A stretch of 64,000 bases of DNA, from contig CAVTBT010000002.1 of assembly GCA_963733065.1 (NCBI GenBank), positions 248,001-312,000 of the forward strand, in the 5' to 3' direction. The position numbers and the translations under genes are program-made. Under the pieces are notes generated by a model. That model worked only from the letters and a program-made list of their open reading frames with translations. It had not been told where the DNA came from and did not search any database. Below are positions 1 through 8,630 of this stretch, in pieces. How positions within the stretch are numbered: position 1 is the stretch's first letter; every line of letters starts with the position of its first letter. The stretch comes from CAVTBT01 sp963733065. GTDB lineage: Bacteria; Actinomycetota; Thermoleophilia; Gaiellales; Gaiellaceae.

Positions 1-2111
1 CGCCGGGTGAGCGCGAGCAGATGGGCGTCGACGGCCAGGTCGGGCGGCGCGAGCGCGGCGACAGCGCCGCGCGAGAACTCGCGGCCGACGACCGCCGCGC
101 GCTGCAGCGTCGCGCGCTCGCCGGCTTCGAGGCGGCCGAGGCGGCCGGCGAGCACGGCATCGATCGACGCCGGCATGGCGCCGGGCTCGAGGGCCTTGCC
201 CGACTCGGCCGCGAACGCGGCAAGCTGCTGGGCATAGAGAGGGTTCCCTTCCGCCAGGACGACGATGCGCTCGCGGGTCTCCTCCTCGAGCCCCGCCGCG
301 GTGTTCGCGACGAGCTCCCGCGTCTCGTCCTCGTCGAGCGGCTCGAGCCGCAGTGCGTCCAGCGACCAGCCCGGCCTTTCGTCGAGCAGCTCGGGCCGCG
401 CGAGGGAGACGACGAGAAGTGGGGCATCGGTCACGCGATCGCGCAGGTACTCCACGAGGTCGAGCAGCGCCGGCTCGGCCCAGTGGATGTCGTCGAGCAG
501 CAGCAGGACCGGCCGCGCGCGTGCCAACGCCTCGAGCAGCCGTCGAATCGCCCAGTACGACTCGCCCAGGGTGCCGGGCTCCTGTGCCCCGGCGAGGCCC
601 TCGATCCGCCGCTCGACCAGGTCGTCCTCGGCGAGCCGGACGTCGACCCCGTGCAACGCCTCGACGACGGGCAGGAACGTTGCGCCCTCACCGTAGGCGA
701 CGCAGCGGCCGATGAGCGTGGTGGCGTCGAGCGAGCGCACCAGCTCGCGGGCGAGCCGTGTCTTGCCGATGCCCGGCTCGCCCGTGACGAGCGCGGTAAC
801 GCACCGGGTTTCTTCCCGTGCCGTGTCGAACGAGGCGCGCAGCCGGGCGAGCTCTGGCTCACGGCCGACCAGCGGCGCATCCAGTCCGCCCTCGGGACGG
901 GCCGTCGCGACGGCAAGCACGCGGGCGAGCGGCCCGGCCGGCTCGGCGGTGACCGTCTCGCGGACGAGCTCGTACGTGCGCGGGTCGAGCAGCACGCCCG
1001 AGCCCGATCGTGCGAGCCCGGCCGCGCGGGCCACAGCCGCGCCAGCCACGCGAGGCTCCTCGGCGACCACCGCCTCGCCCGTCGCGACGCCGACATCCAC
1101 GCCGGCCGTCTGGTGGAGCTCGAGCCCTGCACGCACGGCGCGCAGTGCGTCGTCCTCGCGGCTGCTCTCGGCGCCGAAGACCGCCACCAGCCCTTCGGGG
1201 CCGAAGCGCTCGAGCTCGCCGCCGTGGCGCCCGACGGCCGCGTTCGCCGCCTCGAGCACGCGTTCCAGCGCGGCCCTCAAGGCATCCGGATCCTCGTGCT
1301 CGGGCATCGACGCGGCCAGCACGGAGACGACGCGCCGTTCGCCGCCGGCCTCCGGCGCAACCTGGTCTTCGGCCTCGAGGGCAGGTGCCGTAAGGGCCGT
1401 GCTCTGCTGCAGGATGTCGCGCTCGAGCTGCCGCAGCGCCGCCGAAGGCTCCAGCCCGAGCTCGTCGAGCGCGCTGGTCGCCGACCGGCATGCCTCGAGC
1501 GCCTCCGCCTGCCGTCCGCTCCGGTACAGCGCCAGCGCGAGCTGCCGCCAGAGCCGTTCACGCAGCGAGTGCTCGGCGACGAGCGCTTCCAGCTGGGCCA
1601 CGAGCGCCGCGTGGCGGCCGAGCTCGAGCTCGGCCTCGATCCGCTCCTCGAGCGCGGTGAGACGCAGCTCCTCGAGCCGGGCGGCCTCCGTCTCGGCCCA
1701 GGGCTCGTTCGCGAGGTCGGCGAGCGCAGGCCCGCGCCAGAGGGCGAGCGCCTCCCGGAGGGTCGCCGCCCGCGTCGCCGGCTCCTGACCCGCTGACTCG
1801 CTGAGCAGCCGCTCGAAGCGTCGCGCGTCGACCGCGTCAGGGTCGACCGCGAGCACGTAGCCCGGCGGCTGCGTCCGCACGAGCTCCGGGCCCAACGTCT
1901 TGCGCAGCTGTGAGATCGCGTTCTGCAGCGAGCCGACCGCCGAGGCGGGCGGGTGCTCGCCCCAGAGCTCGTCGACCAGGCGGTCGGTGGAGACCACCTC
2001 GCCGGCGCGCACGAGCAGCGCTGCGAGCAGCGCACGTTGCTGGCGGCGCGGCAGCGGCAGCGAACGGCCTTCGTCTCGTACCTCCACCGGGCCGAGGAGG
2101 AGGAACTGCAT
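1..2111 (-). CDS. AfsR/SARP-type regulator with cyclase-like and AAA ATPase domains (3' end outside window)
   Basis: Large signal-responsive transcription regulator, of which 703 residues are visible before the window edge. The N-terminus (about residues 1-95) is a winged-helix domain starting MQFLLLGPVEV, followed by a BTAD helical domain (about 100-245). A class III cyclase homology region (about 258-400) comes next, but the metal-binding Asp and the Gly-Asp pair of active cyclases are replaced (VSVLAAS and FGPEGLVAVFG), so catalysis is unlikely. The STAND/AAA ATPase has Walker A GEPGIGKT (about 442) and Walker B LLLLDDIHW (about 532). The ATG at 2111 gives the canonical SARP N-terminus. 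A short inverted repeat (GTAAC-4-GTTAC, 2121-2134) sits just upstream and might be a control site. Its targets cannot be seen here. Confidence 0.88.
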   Translation of the reverse strand, partial: MQFLLLGPVEVRDEGRSLPLPRRQQRALLAALLVRAGEVVSTDRLVDELWGEHPPASAVGSLQNAISQLRKTLGPELVRTQPPGYVLAVDPDAVDARRFERLLSESAGQEPATRAATLREALALWRGPALADLANEPWAETEAARLEELRLTALEERIEAELELGRHAALVAQLEALVAEHSLRERLWRQLALALYRSGRQAEALEACRSATSALDELGLEPSAALRQLERDILQQSTALTAPALEAEDQVAPEAGGERRVVSVLAASMPEHEDPDALRAALERVLEAANAAVGRHGGELERFGPEGLVAVFGAESSREDDALRAVRAGLELHQTAGVDVGVATGEAVVAEEPRVAGAAVARAAGLARSGSGVLLDPRTYELVRETVTAEPAGPLARVLAVATARPEGGLDAPLVGREPELARLRASFDTAREETRCVTALVTGEPGIGKTRLARELVRSLDATTLIGRCVAYGEGATFLPVVEALHGVDVRLAEDDLVERRIEGLAGAQEPGTLGESYWAIRRLLEALARARPVLLLLDDIHWAEPALLDLVEYLRDRVTDAPLLVVSLARPELLDERPGWSLDALRLEPLDEDETRELVANTAAGLEEETRERIVVLAEGNPLYAQQLAAFAAESGKALEPGAMPASIDAVLAGRLGRLEAGERATLQRAAVVGREFSRGAVAALAPPDLAVDAHLLALTR

Positions 2112-2204
2112 TTGGCGGTTGTAACACGGGTTACGAGTCGCGCCTAGGCACGCCGATGACCACGCCGTGAGCGGCCGATGAGCGGCGCGCTCGACGCTGG
2201 CGCC

Positions 2205-2342
2205 ATGAGTCAGCGCCCGGCCCACATCGACATCGACTCGCTGATCGCCGAGATCCAGCAGTACCTCGCCGCGATCGACGCCTTCCGCGCGGCGGGATGC
2301 CGGCTGCGGTGGCGGCGCGAGCCGCGGATGAGCGCTGTATGA
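2205..2342 (+). CDS. Small hypothetical protein (45 aa)
   Basis: Short open frame divergent from the SARP gene, starting ATG AGT and ending TGA. The N-terminal half is regular and amphipathic (IDIDSLIAEIQQYL then AAIDAFRAAG), which suggests a helical hairpin. The C-terminus is basic. The codon pattern of the first 35 codons is like that of real genes in this GC-rich genome (G or C in almost all third positions). No function is recognised and no clear ribosome binding site is seen. Confidence 0.4.
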   Translation: MSQRPAHIDIDSLIAEIQQYLAAIDAFRAAGCRLRWRREPRMSAV

Positions 2343-2768
2343 GCGGCTCCGACCAGGGTGCTGCCGGAAACCCACGGTCAGCTTCGGCCACAGCTGGGAC
2401 AGCCGGCCCGCAGGGACGGCGAGGACTGGCGGACCTCCATGAGCATCTCGTCGGACGCGACGAGCCAGATGACTGGAACGCTCTGTGCGGTCTGCCTCAG
2501 GTAGCGAGGGGCGGGTGGGGAGCAACCGCATGCGCGCGAGCGTCGGTCTGGGACTGCTGGCGCTCGCAGCCGCCTTCGCGTGGAGCGGGGTCGGGAGTGT
2601 GGTGGAACGCTCCCGGCCCTCTGCTCCGATCGTTGTCCAACAGTCGTTGCGGGGTGCCGGCGGGGGCCCACGGCCCGCCCGTCATGCGGGACATGAGCCG
2701 ACGATGAGTGCCCGATGAGCGCGCCGAGTGATCTTCGAGACATCGATCCGAACGCACAAGGAGGACTC
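2343..2768. other. Region without a well-supported gene
   Basis: About 425 bases between the 45-aa frame and the secreted protein gene. The only candidate is a 62-codon plus-strand frame at 2530-2718 with a hydrophobic N-terminus (GLGLLALAAAFAWSG) that could be a signal anchor. Its C-terminal half is low-complexity Gly/Arg/Pro and it lacks a convincing ribosome binding site, so I do not call it. Otherwise I see nothing except the promoter space for the gene at 2769. Confidence 0.4.
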
Positions 2769-3236
2769 ATGAGCAGGTTTCGTCCCAGCCCGGCCATCGC
2801 GATCGCGATGCTCGCGCTCTTCGTCTCACTCGGTGGCTCGGCGGTCGCGGCAACAGTTGTGCCGCTCGCCAAGCGGGCGCTCTCGGCCGACAAGGCGAAG
2901 GTCTCGGACAACGCGAAGAAGCTCGGCGGCAAGACAGCCGCGCAGCTGACGGCCGAGGCGGCGGCCAAGGCCGGCCCCGCGAGCAGCGCAGCTGGGCTTG
3001 TCACCGTGCGCACCGGTCCGTTCACGCTCAACCCGCGCGAGCAGCGTGAGTTCTCGGTCGCGTGTGCTGCAGGCGAGAAAGCCGTGAGTGGCGGCTTCAC
3101 GTACGACTCGGCGGCGCTGGTGATGCCGGTCGACTCGTTGCCCTCGAGCGACGGAGCGGGCTGGCGGATCTACCTCGCGAACTTCTCGGATTCGACCGGG
3201 GTCTCGGGGACGCTGCAGGTGATCTGCCTGCGGTGA
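2769..3236 (+). CDS. Secreted protein with Thermoleophilia-type N-terminus
   Basis: 155-residue exported protein of unknown role. The start ATG is fixed by a strong ribosome binding site (AAGGAGG, five bases upstream). Residues 1-27 form a signal sequence (FRPSPAIAIAMLALFVSLGG followed by SAVAA), a pattern that recurs in many secreted proteins of Thermoleophilia. A Lys/Ala-rich linker (about 30-70) resembles a coiled or disordered spacer. The C-terminal half contains two Cys (CAAGEKAVSGGF and VICLR) that could form a disulfide in a small beta domain. It stands alone, followed after 86 bases by another small gene on the same strand. Confidence 0.8.
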   Translation: MSRFRPSPAIAIAMLALFVSLGGSAVAATVVPLAKRALSADKAKVSDNAKKLGGKTAAQLTAEAAAKAGPASSAAGLVTVRTGPFTLNPREQREFSVACAAGEKAVSGGFTYDSAALVMPVDSLPSSDGAGWRIYLANFSDSTGVSGTLQVICLR

Positions 3237-3322
3237 GGGACGGGGGCGTGGCCGCCCGGTCTCGCCGGGCGGCCACAGCTTTCATCGACCTCGTTCCGAG
3301 CGCTCGAAAGGAGAGACCACCG

Positions 3323-3790
3323 ATGCTCGCGCTTCCTGCGGCTCCCGGCCCCAAGGAGAACCGGAGACCTGCCCTGCGGCCGATCGAGTCCGATCCGCCG
3401 CCCAGCCGCTTTCGCATCGCCGCCCACCTCACACCCGCGACCGACGGAACGGCGGGGACGTTCGTGGCCACCGGGCTCGTTGCGGACAGCGGCGTGCTTG
3501 GCCCGCTCGACCGCTTTTCCGGCCTCGGCACGAGCGGACGCGCGCCGGTCGTCGTCCACGGGGCCGAGTCGTTCGCCGGCTCTGCGGGACAGATCGCGAT
3601 CGCCTACGACGGCGTCTTCCGCGCCCTCCGGCACGGCGTCTACTCGGGGCAGGGCGCCTGGCGGGTCACGGGCGGCGACCACGCCTACGAGCGACTTCGC
3701 GGCGACGGCTCGTGGACAGCGACGGCCGTGGTGTCGGGTGGGAGACTCACAGTCGACGCCATCTTCGACGGCGAGGGCGCAATGCTCTGA
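3323..3790 (+). CDS. Hypothetical protein, possible allene-oxide-cyclase-like barrel
   Basis: 155-residue protein with no signal peptide. The start ATG is chosen because GAAAGGAGAG lies at proper spacing upstream; the open frame itself extends further back into the preceding gene. The body (about 45-150) is rich in short Gly-flanked beta strands, with GTFVATGLVADSG near the start and WRVTGGDHAYERLRGDG near the end. This spacing recalls allene oxide cyclase-like or DUF3224-like barrels, but the resemblance is weak and comes from pattern only. No catalytic residues can be assigned. It is followed by the sdh operon promoter region. Confidence 0.65.
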   Translation: MLALPAAPGPKENRRPALRPIESDPPPSRFRIAAHLTPATDGTAGTFVATGLVADSGVLGPLDRFSGLGTSGRAPVVVHGAESFAGSAGQIAIAYDGVFRALRHGVYSGQGAWRVTGGDHAYERLRGDGSWTATAVVSGGRLTVDAIFDGEGAML

Positions 3791-3847
3791 GCAGGCGCCC
3801 TCCCGGCTGACGCACTGCTTCCGGCGGATCGGGTAGCGTCAGGCGCG

Positions 3848-5533
3848 GTGGCCGATTTCAAGCACGACGTCCTCGTGATCGGCGCCGGCTGCGCCGGCAT
3901 GCGCGCGGCCATCGAGGCGCACGACGCGGGAGCGGACGTGGCGATCGTCTCGAAGCTGCACCCGACCCGAAGCCATTCGGGCGCGGCCGAGGGCGGCATC
4001 AACGCGGCGCTCGGCAACGCCAGCGAGGACTCTCCGGAGACCCACGCGTTCGACACCGTCAAGGGCTCGGACTACCTCGGCGACCAGGACGCGATCGAGA
4101 TCCTCTGCAACGAGGCGCCCGGCGACGTGTACCAACTGGAGAACTGGGGCGCGGTCTTCTCCCGGACCGAGGACGGCCGGATCGCCCAGCGTCCGTTCGG
4201 AGCGGCAGGCGCGCCGCGCACCGCGTACGCCGCGGACATCACCGGGCACGTCCTGATCCAGGTGCTCTACGAGCAGCTCGTCAAGCGCGACATCCTCGTC
4301 TACGAGGAGTTCTTCGGCTGGCGGCTCGTGGTGGACGACGACCGCTGCCAGGGCGTGATCGCGTGGGATCTCCTGCACGGCGGCCTGAAGGCAATCGGCG
4401 CGAAGACGACCATCCTCGCCACCGGCGGCGCGGGACGGCTGTACGTGGGGACCACGAATGCGTACTCGTGCACGGGCGACGCGATGTCCATGGCGCTTCG
4501 TGCGGGCGTGCCCCTGAAGGACATGGAGATGATGCAGTTCCACCCGACGACGCTCTCGCCGACGGGTGTGCTGATCACCGAAGGGTGCCGTGGGGAAGGC
4601 GCCTACCTCTTCAACTCCAGCGGAGAGCGCTTCCTCAAGCGGTACGCCCCGAACGCGATGGAGCTCGCGTCCCGGGACGTCATCTCCCGCGCGGAGCAGA
4701 CCGAGATCGACGAGGGTCGCGGCGTCGACGGCAACGTGCTGCTCGACCTGCGCCACCTCGGCGCCGAGAAGATCATCGAGCGCCTGCCCGGTACTCGCGA
4801 GCTCTCGATGGTGTTCGCCGGGATCGACCCGATCCAGACACCGATTCCCGTTCGTCCGGGCGCCCACTACCACATGGGCGGCGTCGACACGGACGTCTGG
4901 GGGCAGACGACGCTCGAGGGCCTCTACGCCGCCGGCGAGGTCGCGTGCGTCTCCGTCCACGGTGCCAACCGGCTCGGCGGCAATGCGCTCATGGAGACGA
5001 TCACCTTCGGCAGGCGCGCCGGCCGGCATGCCGCCGAGTGGGCACTCGCGAACACGACCGTCGCGGTGCCGCCGTCGCAGCTCTCGGATGCCGAGCGCGA
5101 CCTCAAGCGCCTGCTCGACCGCACGTCCGGGGAGCGGCCGTGGCAGATCCGCGACGAGCTGGCGCGCACGATGCACGAGAACTTCGGCGTCTTCCGTCGC
5201 GAGGACCAGATGCTCGAGCAGGGCGAGATCGTCGCGGGCCTGCGCGAGCGGTACGAGGACGTGGTCGTGGAGGACAAGGGGGACGTCTTCAACACCGACC
5301 TGACACAGGCGCTCGAGCTCGAGTTCCTCCTCGAGCTCGCCGCGTGCATGGTCGTCTGCGGCATCGCCCGCAAGGAGAGCCGGGGCGCCCACGCGCGCCC
5401 GCACGACTTCCCGGACCGCGACGACGAGAACTTTCTCAAGCACACGCTCGTGACCTGGGATGACGGGCGACCGACCCTCGACTGGAAGCCGGTGACCATG
5501 ACCAAGTGGCAGCCGCAGGAGCGGACGTACTGA
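3848..5533 (+). CDS. sdhA: Succinate dehydrogenase/fumarate reductase flavoprotein subunit
   Basis: FAD-dependent catalytic subunit (561 aa) of a succinate:quinone oxidoreductase. The dinucleotide-binding motif is GAGCAGMRA (about 12-20). His43 in RSHSGAAEGG matches the His that carries covalent FAD in SdhA proteins. Active-site landmarks follow: MQFHPTTL, EGCRGEGAYLFN, HYHMGG (about 340) and GANRLGGNAL (about 375). The start is GTG. The stop overlaps the sdhB start (TGATG), so the two are translationally coupled. Together with the next two genes it forms a complete sdhABE set; no classical membrane-anchor subunits (sdhC/D) lie nearby. Confidence 0.96.
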   Translation: MADFKHDVLVIGAGCAGMRAAIEAHDAGADVAIVSKLHPTRSHSGAAEGGINAALGNASEDSPETHAFDTVKGSDYLGDQDAIEILCNEAPGDVYQLENWGAVFSRTEDGRIAQRPFGAAGAPRTAYAADITGHVLIQVLYEQLVKRDILVYEEFFGWRLVVDDDRCQGVIAWDLLHGGLKAIGAKTTILATGGAGRLYVGTTNAYSCTGDAMSMALRAGVPLKDMEMMQFHPTTLSPTGVLITEGCRGEGAYLFNSSGERFLKRYAPNAMELASRDVISRAEQTEIDEGRGVDGNVLLDLRHLGAEKIIERLPGTRELSMVFAGIDPIQTPIPVRPGAHYHMGGVDTDVWGQTTLEGLYAAGEVACVSVHGANRLGGNALMETITFGRRAGRHAAEWALANTTVAVPPSQLSDAERDLKRLLDRTSGERPWQIRDELARTMHENFGVFRREDQMLEQGEIVAGLRERYEDVVVEDKGDVFNTDLTQALELEFLLELAACMVVCGIARKESRGAHARPHDFPDRDDENFLKHTLVTWDDGRPTLDWKPVTMTKWQPQERTY

Positions 5534-6672
5534 TGGCCGTCGAGCCGACAGCACACGCTCCCGAGAAGACGATCGACGTCGCGCTCAAGATCTGGCGGTT
5601 CGATCCGTCGAGCGGCGAGCGGGCTCTGACCGAGTACGAGGTGGCGGCGCCCGAGTGGGTGACGCTGCTCGACGTCCTCGACCTGATCAAGGACCAGGTC
5701 GACGGCTCGCTCGCGTATCGCAAGAGCTGCCGCATGATGATCTGCGGCTCCTGCGGCATGCGCATGGACGGCGCCGCCGTCCTGGCGTGCAAGACGCGCA
5801 TGTACGACATCGCGCGGTCGGGCCACGTCCCGGTGATCTCGGCCATGGGCAACATGCCGATCGTCAAGGACCTCGTCGTCGACATGGAGCCGTTCTGGAC
5901 GAAGTTCAAGGCGATGAAGCCGTACCTCCAGCCCGGCTACGACCAGCCGCAGGACGGCAAGGAGTACGTCGTCTCGCAGGAGCGAATGAACGTCATCCAC
6001 AAGGAATCGCTCTGCATCAACTGCGGCTGCTGCGTCTCCGAGTGCAACTCGATGGAGTCAGACCCGCAGTTCCTCGGCCCGCAGGCGCTCGCCAAGGGCA
6101 TGCGCTTCGTGGGCGACGCGCGCGATGCGGCGACCGCCGAGCGTCTCGACGCCTACAGCGGCGAGCACGGCATCTGGGACTGCACGCGCTGCTACTTCTG
6201 CAACGAGCGCTGCCCCAAGGGCGTCGACCCGCGCGACGCGATCGCGAAGCTCGGCGCCGAGGCGATGAAGCACGGCATCGACGAGGACATGGGCGCGAAG
6301 CACGCCCGCTGGTTCGTCGTCTCGGCGAAGACCACGGGCTGGCTGCGCGAAACCGAGCTCGTGCCGAAGACCCAGGGGATCGTCGCGTCGGTGAAGCAGA
6401 TGAAGTTCGCGATGGGCCTGATGCGGCACGGCAAGGTGCCCGTGCCGGTGCCCCCGCACGTGGCGGAGGGCGTCAAAGAGTCGCGCGCGCTCTTCGACCT
6501 CGTCAAGGAGCAGGGGCGCGACGGGGCGGCCGGCATCGTGCAGGGCGAGCACGCGCTGTCCCGGCTCGAGCATGCCCACGGCGGCGAGGAGGTCGACCCG
6601 TACGGCGAGGGCTCGTTCCCGCGTCCCTTCCTGCCGGGCGAGGACGGCGACGAGGAGGAGGCGAAGCCGTGA
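5533..6672 (+). CDS. sdhB: Succinate dehydrogenase iron-sulfur subunit
   Basis: Electron-transfer subunit (379 aa) carrying electrons from FAD to quinone. A plant-type 2Fe-2S site is formed by CRMMICGSCGMRM with a distal Cys in VLAC (about 66-86). Two further clusters are coordinated by CINCGCCVSECN (about 161) and CTRCYFCNERCPKG (about 217). The protein is about 130 residues longer than the E. coli subunit, and the tail (about 250-379) is Pro/Gly/acidic-rich without a clear domain. The ATG overlaps the sdhA stop, and the stop overlaps the GTG of the next gene, so all three are co-translated. Confidence 0.95.
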   Translation: MAVEPTAHAPEKTIDVALKIWRFDPSSGERALTEYEVAAPEWVTLLDVLDLIKDQVDGSLAYRKSCRMMICGSCGMRMDGAAVLACKTRMYDIARSGHVPVISAMGNMPIVKDLVVDMEPFWTKFKAMKPYLQPGYDQPQDGKEYVVSQERMNVIHKESLCINCGCCVSECNSMESDPQFLGPQALAKGMRFVGDARDAATAERLDAYSGEHGIWDCTRCYFCNERCPKGVDPRDAIAKLGAEAMKHGIDEDMGAKHARWFVVSAKTTGWLRETELVPKTQGIVASVKQMKFAMGLMRHGKVPVPVPPHVAEGVKESRALFDLVKEQGRDGAAGIVQGEHALSRLEHAHGGEEVDPYGEGSFPRPFLPGEDGDEEEAKP

Positions 6673-7553
6673 ACCGCGTCGCCTACTACAAAGGCTGCCT
6701 GGCCTCGCTCTCGGCCAAGGAGCTCGATATCTCGACGCGCGCCCTGGCGCCGAAGGTGGGCTACGAGCTGGTCGAGCTCGATGCGGTCACGTGCTGCGGC
6801 GCCGGCGACATCCACGAGGCCGAGCCGGACTACTACCTCCACCTCAACGCCCGCATCCTCGCCTACGCGGAGGCGACCGGCTGCGACACGCTGATGACCG
6901 TGTGCAACGTCTGCACGCTCAACCTCCGCCAGGCGAATCACCAGCTGCAGGGCGACGAGCGGCTGCGCGAGCGGGTGTCGAAGAACCTGAACGAGGTCGG
7001 CGTGCCGCCGTACAACGGCACGGTCGACGTCCGGCACTTCCTGTGGCTCGTCGCCGAGGGCGAGGGCTACGAGCTGCTCAAGGCGACGGCGCACCGTGGC
7101 CTCAAGGGGCTGAGAATCGCGCCGTTCTACGGCTGTCAGATCCTGCGGCCTTCGAAGCTGCTCGGCTTCGAAGACCCGGACCGGCCCTCGTCGCTCGAGC
7201 GGATCATCGAGGCCTGCGGCGGCGAGGCGGTCGACTACCCGGCCAAGATCAAGTGCTGCGGCTTCCCCATCATCCAGGCGCGCGAGGAGACGGCGCTCGG
7301 CGAGCTGATCCAGCCGATCGAGCAGGCGAAGGAGGCCGGGGCGGACGCAATCGTGACCCCGTGCCCGCTGTGCCACCTGTCCCTCGACGCGTGGCAGTCG
7401 AAGCTCAAGGCCACGACCGGGAAGGACTTCGCGATGCCGATCCTGCACCTGTCGCAGCTGATCGGCGTGGCGGCGGGCTTCCAGGAGGCCGAGCTGCGCT
7501 TCAAGCGCCACGTCGTGCCCGTGGCGCCCATGATGGACAAGCTGGCGGTTTAG
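6669..7553 (+). CDS. CCG-domain (HdrB/SdhE-like) subunit of succinate dehydrogenase
   Basis: 294-residue protein with two cysteine-rich CCG domains, as in heterodisulfide reductase subunit B and SdhE of non-classical (type E) succinate:quinone reductases. The first domain has CCGAGD (about 42) and CNVC (about 79). The second has GCQ (about 156), CCGF (about 196) and CPLC (about 232). In the known families these bind unusual iron-sulfur clusters and attach the enzyme to the membrane without transmembrane helices, and none is visible here. The GTG start overlaps the sdhB stop by four bases. The TAG stop is also the first base triplet of the palindromic element downstream. Confidence 0.9.
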   Translation: MNRVAYYKGCLASLSAKELDISTRALAPKVGYELVELDAVTCCGAGDIHEAEPDYYLHLNARILAYAEATGCDTLMTVCNVCTLNLRQANHQLQGDERLRERVSKNLNEVGVPPYNGTVDVRHFLWLVAEGEGYELLKATAHRGLKGLRIAPFYGCQILRPSKLLGFEDPDRPSSLERIIEACGGEAVDYPAKIKCCGFPIIQAREETALGELIQPIEQAKEAGADAIVTPCPLCHLSLDAWQSKLKATTGKDFAMPILHLSQLIGVAAGFQEAELRFKRHVVPVAPMMDKLAV

Positions 7554-7770
7554 ATGGTTGATGCCACGATCTCGCGCGTCCGGATGCGCGATCTGGCGTG
7601 TCTGGGACGCTCCGACGCCGGGCAACGGGCCTTCGGCCCGCAGCCGGGCGCCTGCGCTTCGCGTCGCCAGGCCGCCACAGATGCGTCCGGCATCGGCGAC
7701 GGCCAGCCGCCGCGGCCCAGAGCGGCCAGCTCGCGCCCCGAAACGGACGATCTCATGGCATCAACCATCT
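7552..7770. repeat. Interrupted palindromic element downstream of sdhE
   Basis: Perfect 15-bp terminal inverted repeats (AGATGGTTGATGCCA at 7552-7566 and its complement at 7756-7770) bound about 220 bases. Internal to the arms a further 44 bases on each side still match at roughly two thirds of positions. A small hairpin (CGGGCC-TTC-GGCCCG) lies inside. Both strands are open and would encode peptides starting MVDA and ending ASTI, a direct result of the inverted ends. It may be a MITE-like element or a structured transcript end. Confidence 0.55.
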
Positions 7771-7786
7771 GAGCGCGCGCGCAGCC

Positions 7787-8587
7787 GTGGGTGCGGCGGC
7801 CGCCCTGGCGGCGGTAGGTGCCGCGTGGGGCTGGTACGAGGCCGGCTGGCTGCGGCGACGGGTGCTCGACGTGCCGGTCCCGGGCTTGCCGCCGGCCCTG
7901 GACGGCGTGCGCGTGGCACATCTCTCCGACTTCCATCTGGGCGTGCCGTCGCGCGGCACGACCGCCGTCGAGGCAGGGGTCGAGTGGGTGCGGGAGCGCC
8001 GGCCGGAGCTCGTCTGCGTGACCGGCGACCTCGTCTCGCGCCGGCGTGGCGTGCCGGCGCTGCACCGGCTGCTCGCCCGCCTCGAGCGGCCGTTCGTGGT
8101 GCTCGGGAACCACGACTACGCCCGGAGCCGCGACCCGTTCTCGCAGCCGGTCGAGCTCGGCGACTTCGACGGTGCGACGCTGCTCGCCGACTCGTCGTCG
8201 ACCGTGGAAATCGCCGGTGCGCGGGTCCAGATCGTCGGGGTGGATCCACGGTCGTACTCGCGAGGCCTGTCGCGGCCGCACCGGCTCGTCGATCCGGAGG
8301 CGGCGCTGCGGATCCTGCTCTGTCACTTCCCGAACGTCGTGCGGCGGCTGCCGCCTGGCGCGTTCCACCTCGTGCTCGCGGGGCACCTCCACGCCGGGCA
8401 GATCTGCCTTCCGTATCCGGGCGGCAAGCTGCTGCTCGCGCATCCGGGGGCGCGCGTTCGCGAGGGCCTCTACCACGAAGGCGACACGGTGCTCCACCTC
8501 TCGCCGGGCCTCGGGACGACCTTCGTGCCGTTCCGGTTCTTCGCGCGTCCCGAGGCGACGGAGCTCGTCCTGCGCGTCGTGGGCTGA
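7787..8587 (+). CDS. Membrane-anchored metallophosphoesterase
   Basis: Calcineurin-like phosphoesterase (266 aa from the GTG chosen here), probably anchored facing outward by an N-terminal hydrophobic Ala-rich segment (about 1-18). Dinuclear metal-site motifs are in order: DFHLG (about 48), GDLVS (about 80), GNHDY (about 107), LCHFPN (about 180) and GHLHAG (about 198). This is the arrangement of YkuE-type enzymes. The start is uncertain: the frame is open upstream through the palindromic element, and a CTG at 7769 or a GTG at 7787 fits best with the anchor. Substrate unknown. Confidence 0.82.
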   Translation: MGAAAALAAVGAAWGWYEAGWLRRRVLDVPVPGLPPALDGVRVAHLSDFHLGVPSRGTTAVEAGVEWVRERRPELVCVTGDLVSRRRGVPALHRLLARLERPFVVLGNHDYARSRDPFSQPVELGDFDGATLLADSSSTVEIAGARVQIVGVDPRSYSRGLSRPHRLVDPEAALRILLCHFPNVVRRLPPGAFHLVLAGHLHAGQICLPYPGGKLLLAHPGARVREGLYHEGDTVLHLSPGLGTTFVPFRFFARPEATELVLRVVG

Positions 8588-8589
8588 CG

Positions 8590-8620
8590 CCGAGCGCCGA
8601 CGCTCCGCCAAACCCTCCTA
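8590..8620 (-). repeat. Half copy of the TAGGAGGGT repeat
   Basis: Read on the minus strand this begins TAGGAGGGTTTGGCGGAGCG and continues with a small GC-rich hairpin. It matches the termini of the palindrome at 9910-10075. On the plus strand its last bases form TAGAAT (8619-8624), which lies six bases before the GTG of the next gene and could serve as a -10 box for a leaderless transcript. Confidence 0.5.
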
Positions 8621-8630
8621 GAATCGAGCC

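Noticed and set aside
21..1796. Long plus-strand frame of 591 codons at the left edge
   Set aside because: It is the mirror of the SARP gene; the minus-strand translation gives clear wHTH, BTAD and Walker motifs, while this one is Arg/Gly-rich without motifs.
2121..2134. Short inverted repeat GTAAC-ACGG-GTTAC before the SARP gene
   Set aside because: Arms are only five bases; it may be an operator but it is not strong enough to list as a feature.
3839..5554. 571-codon minus-strand frame over sdhA
   Set aside because: Antisense shadow caused by GC-rich codon bias; sdhA on the plus strand carries all family motifs.
6192..7625. 477-codon minus-strand frame over sdhB and sdhE
   Set aside because: Shadow frame; the Cys-cluster motifs lie on the plus strand.
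7554..7772. 72-codon frame MVDA...ASTI inside the palindrome
   Set aside because: Its ends come from the inverted repeat itself and the same is true on the other strand; no coding signal beyond that.
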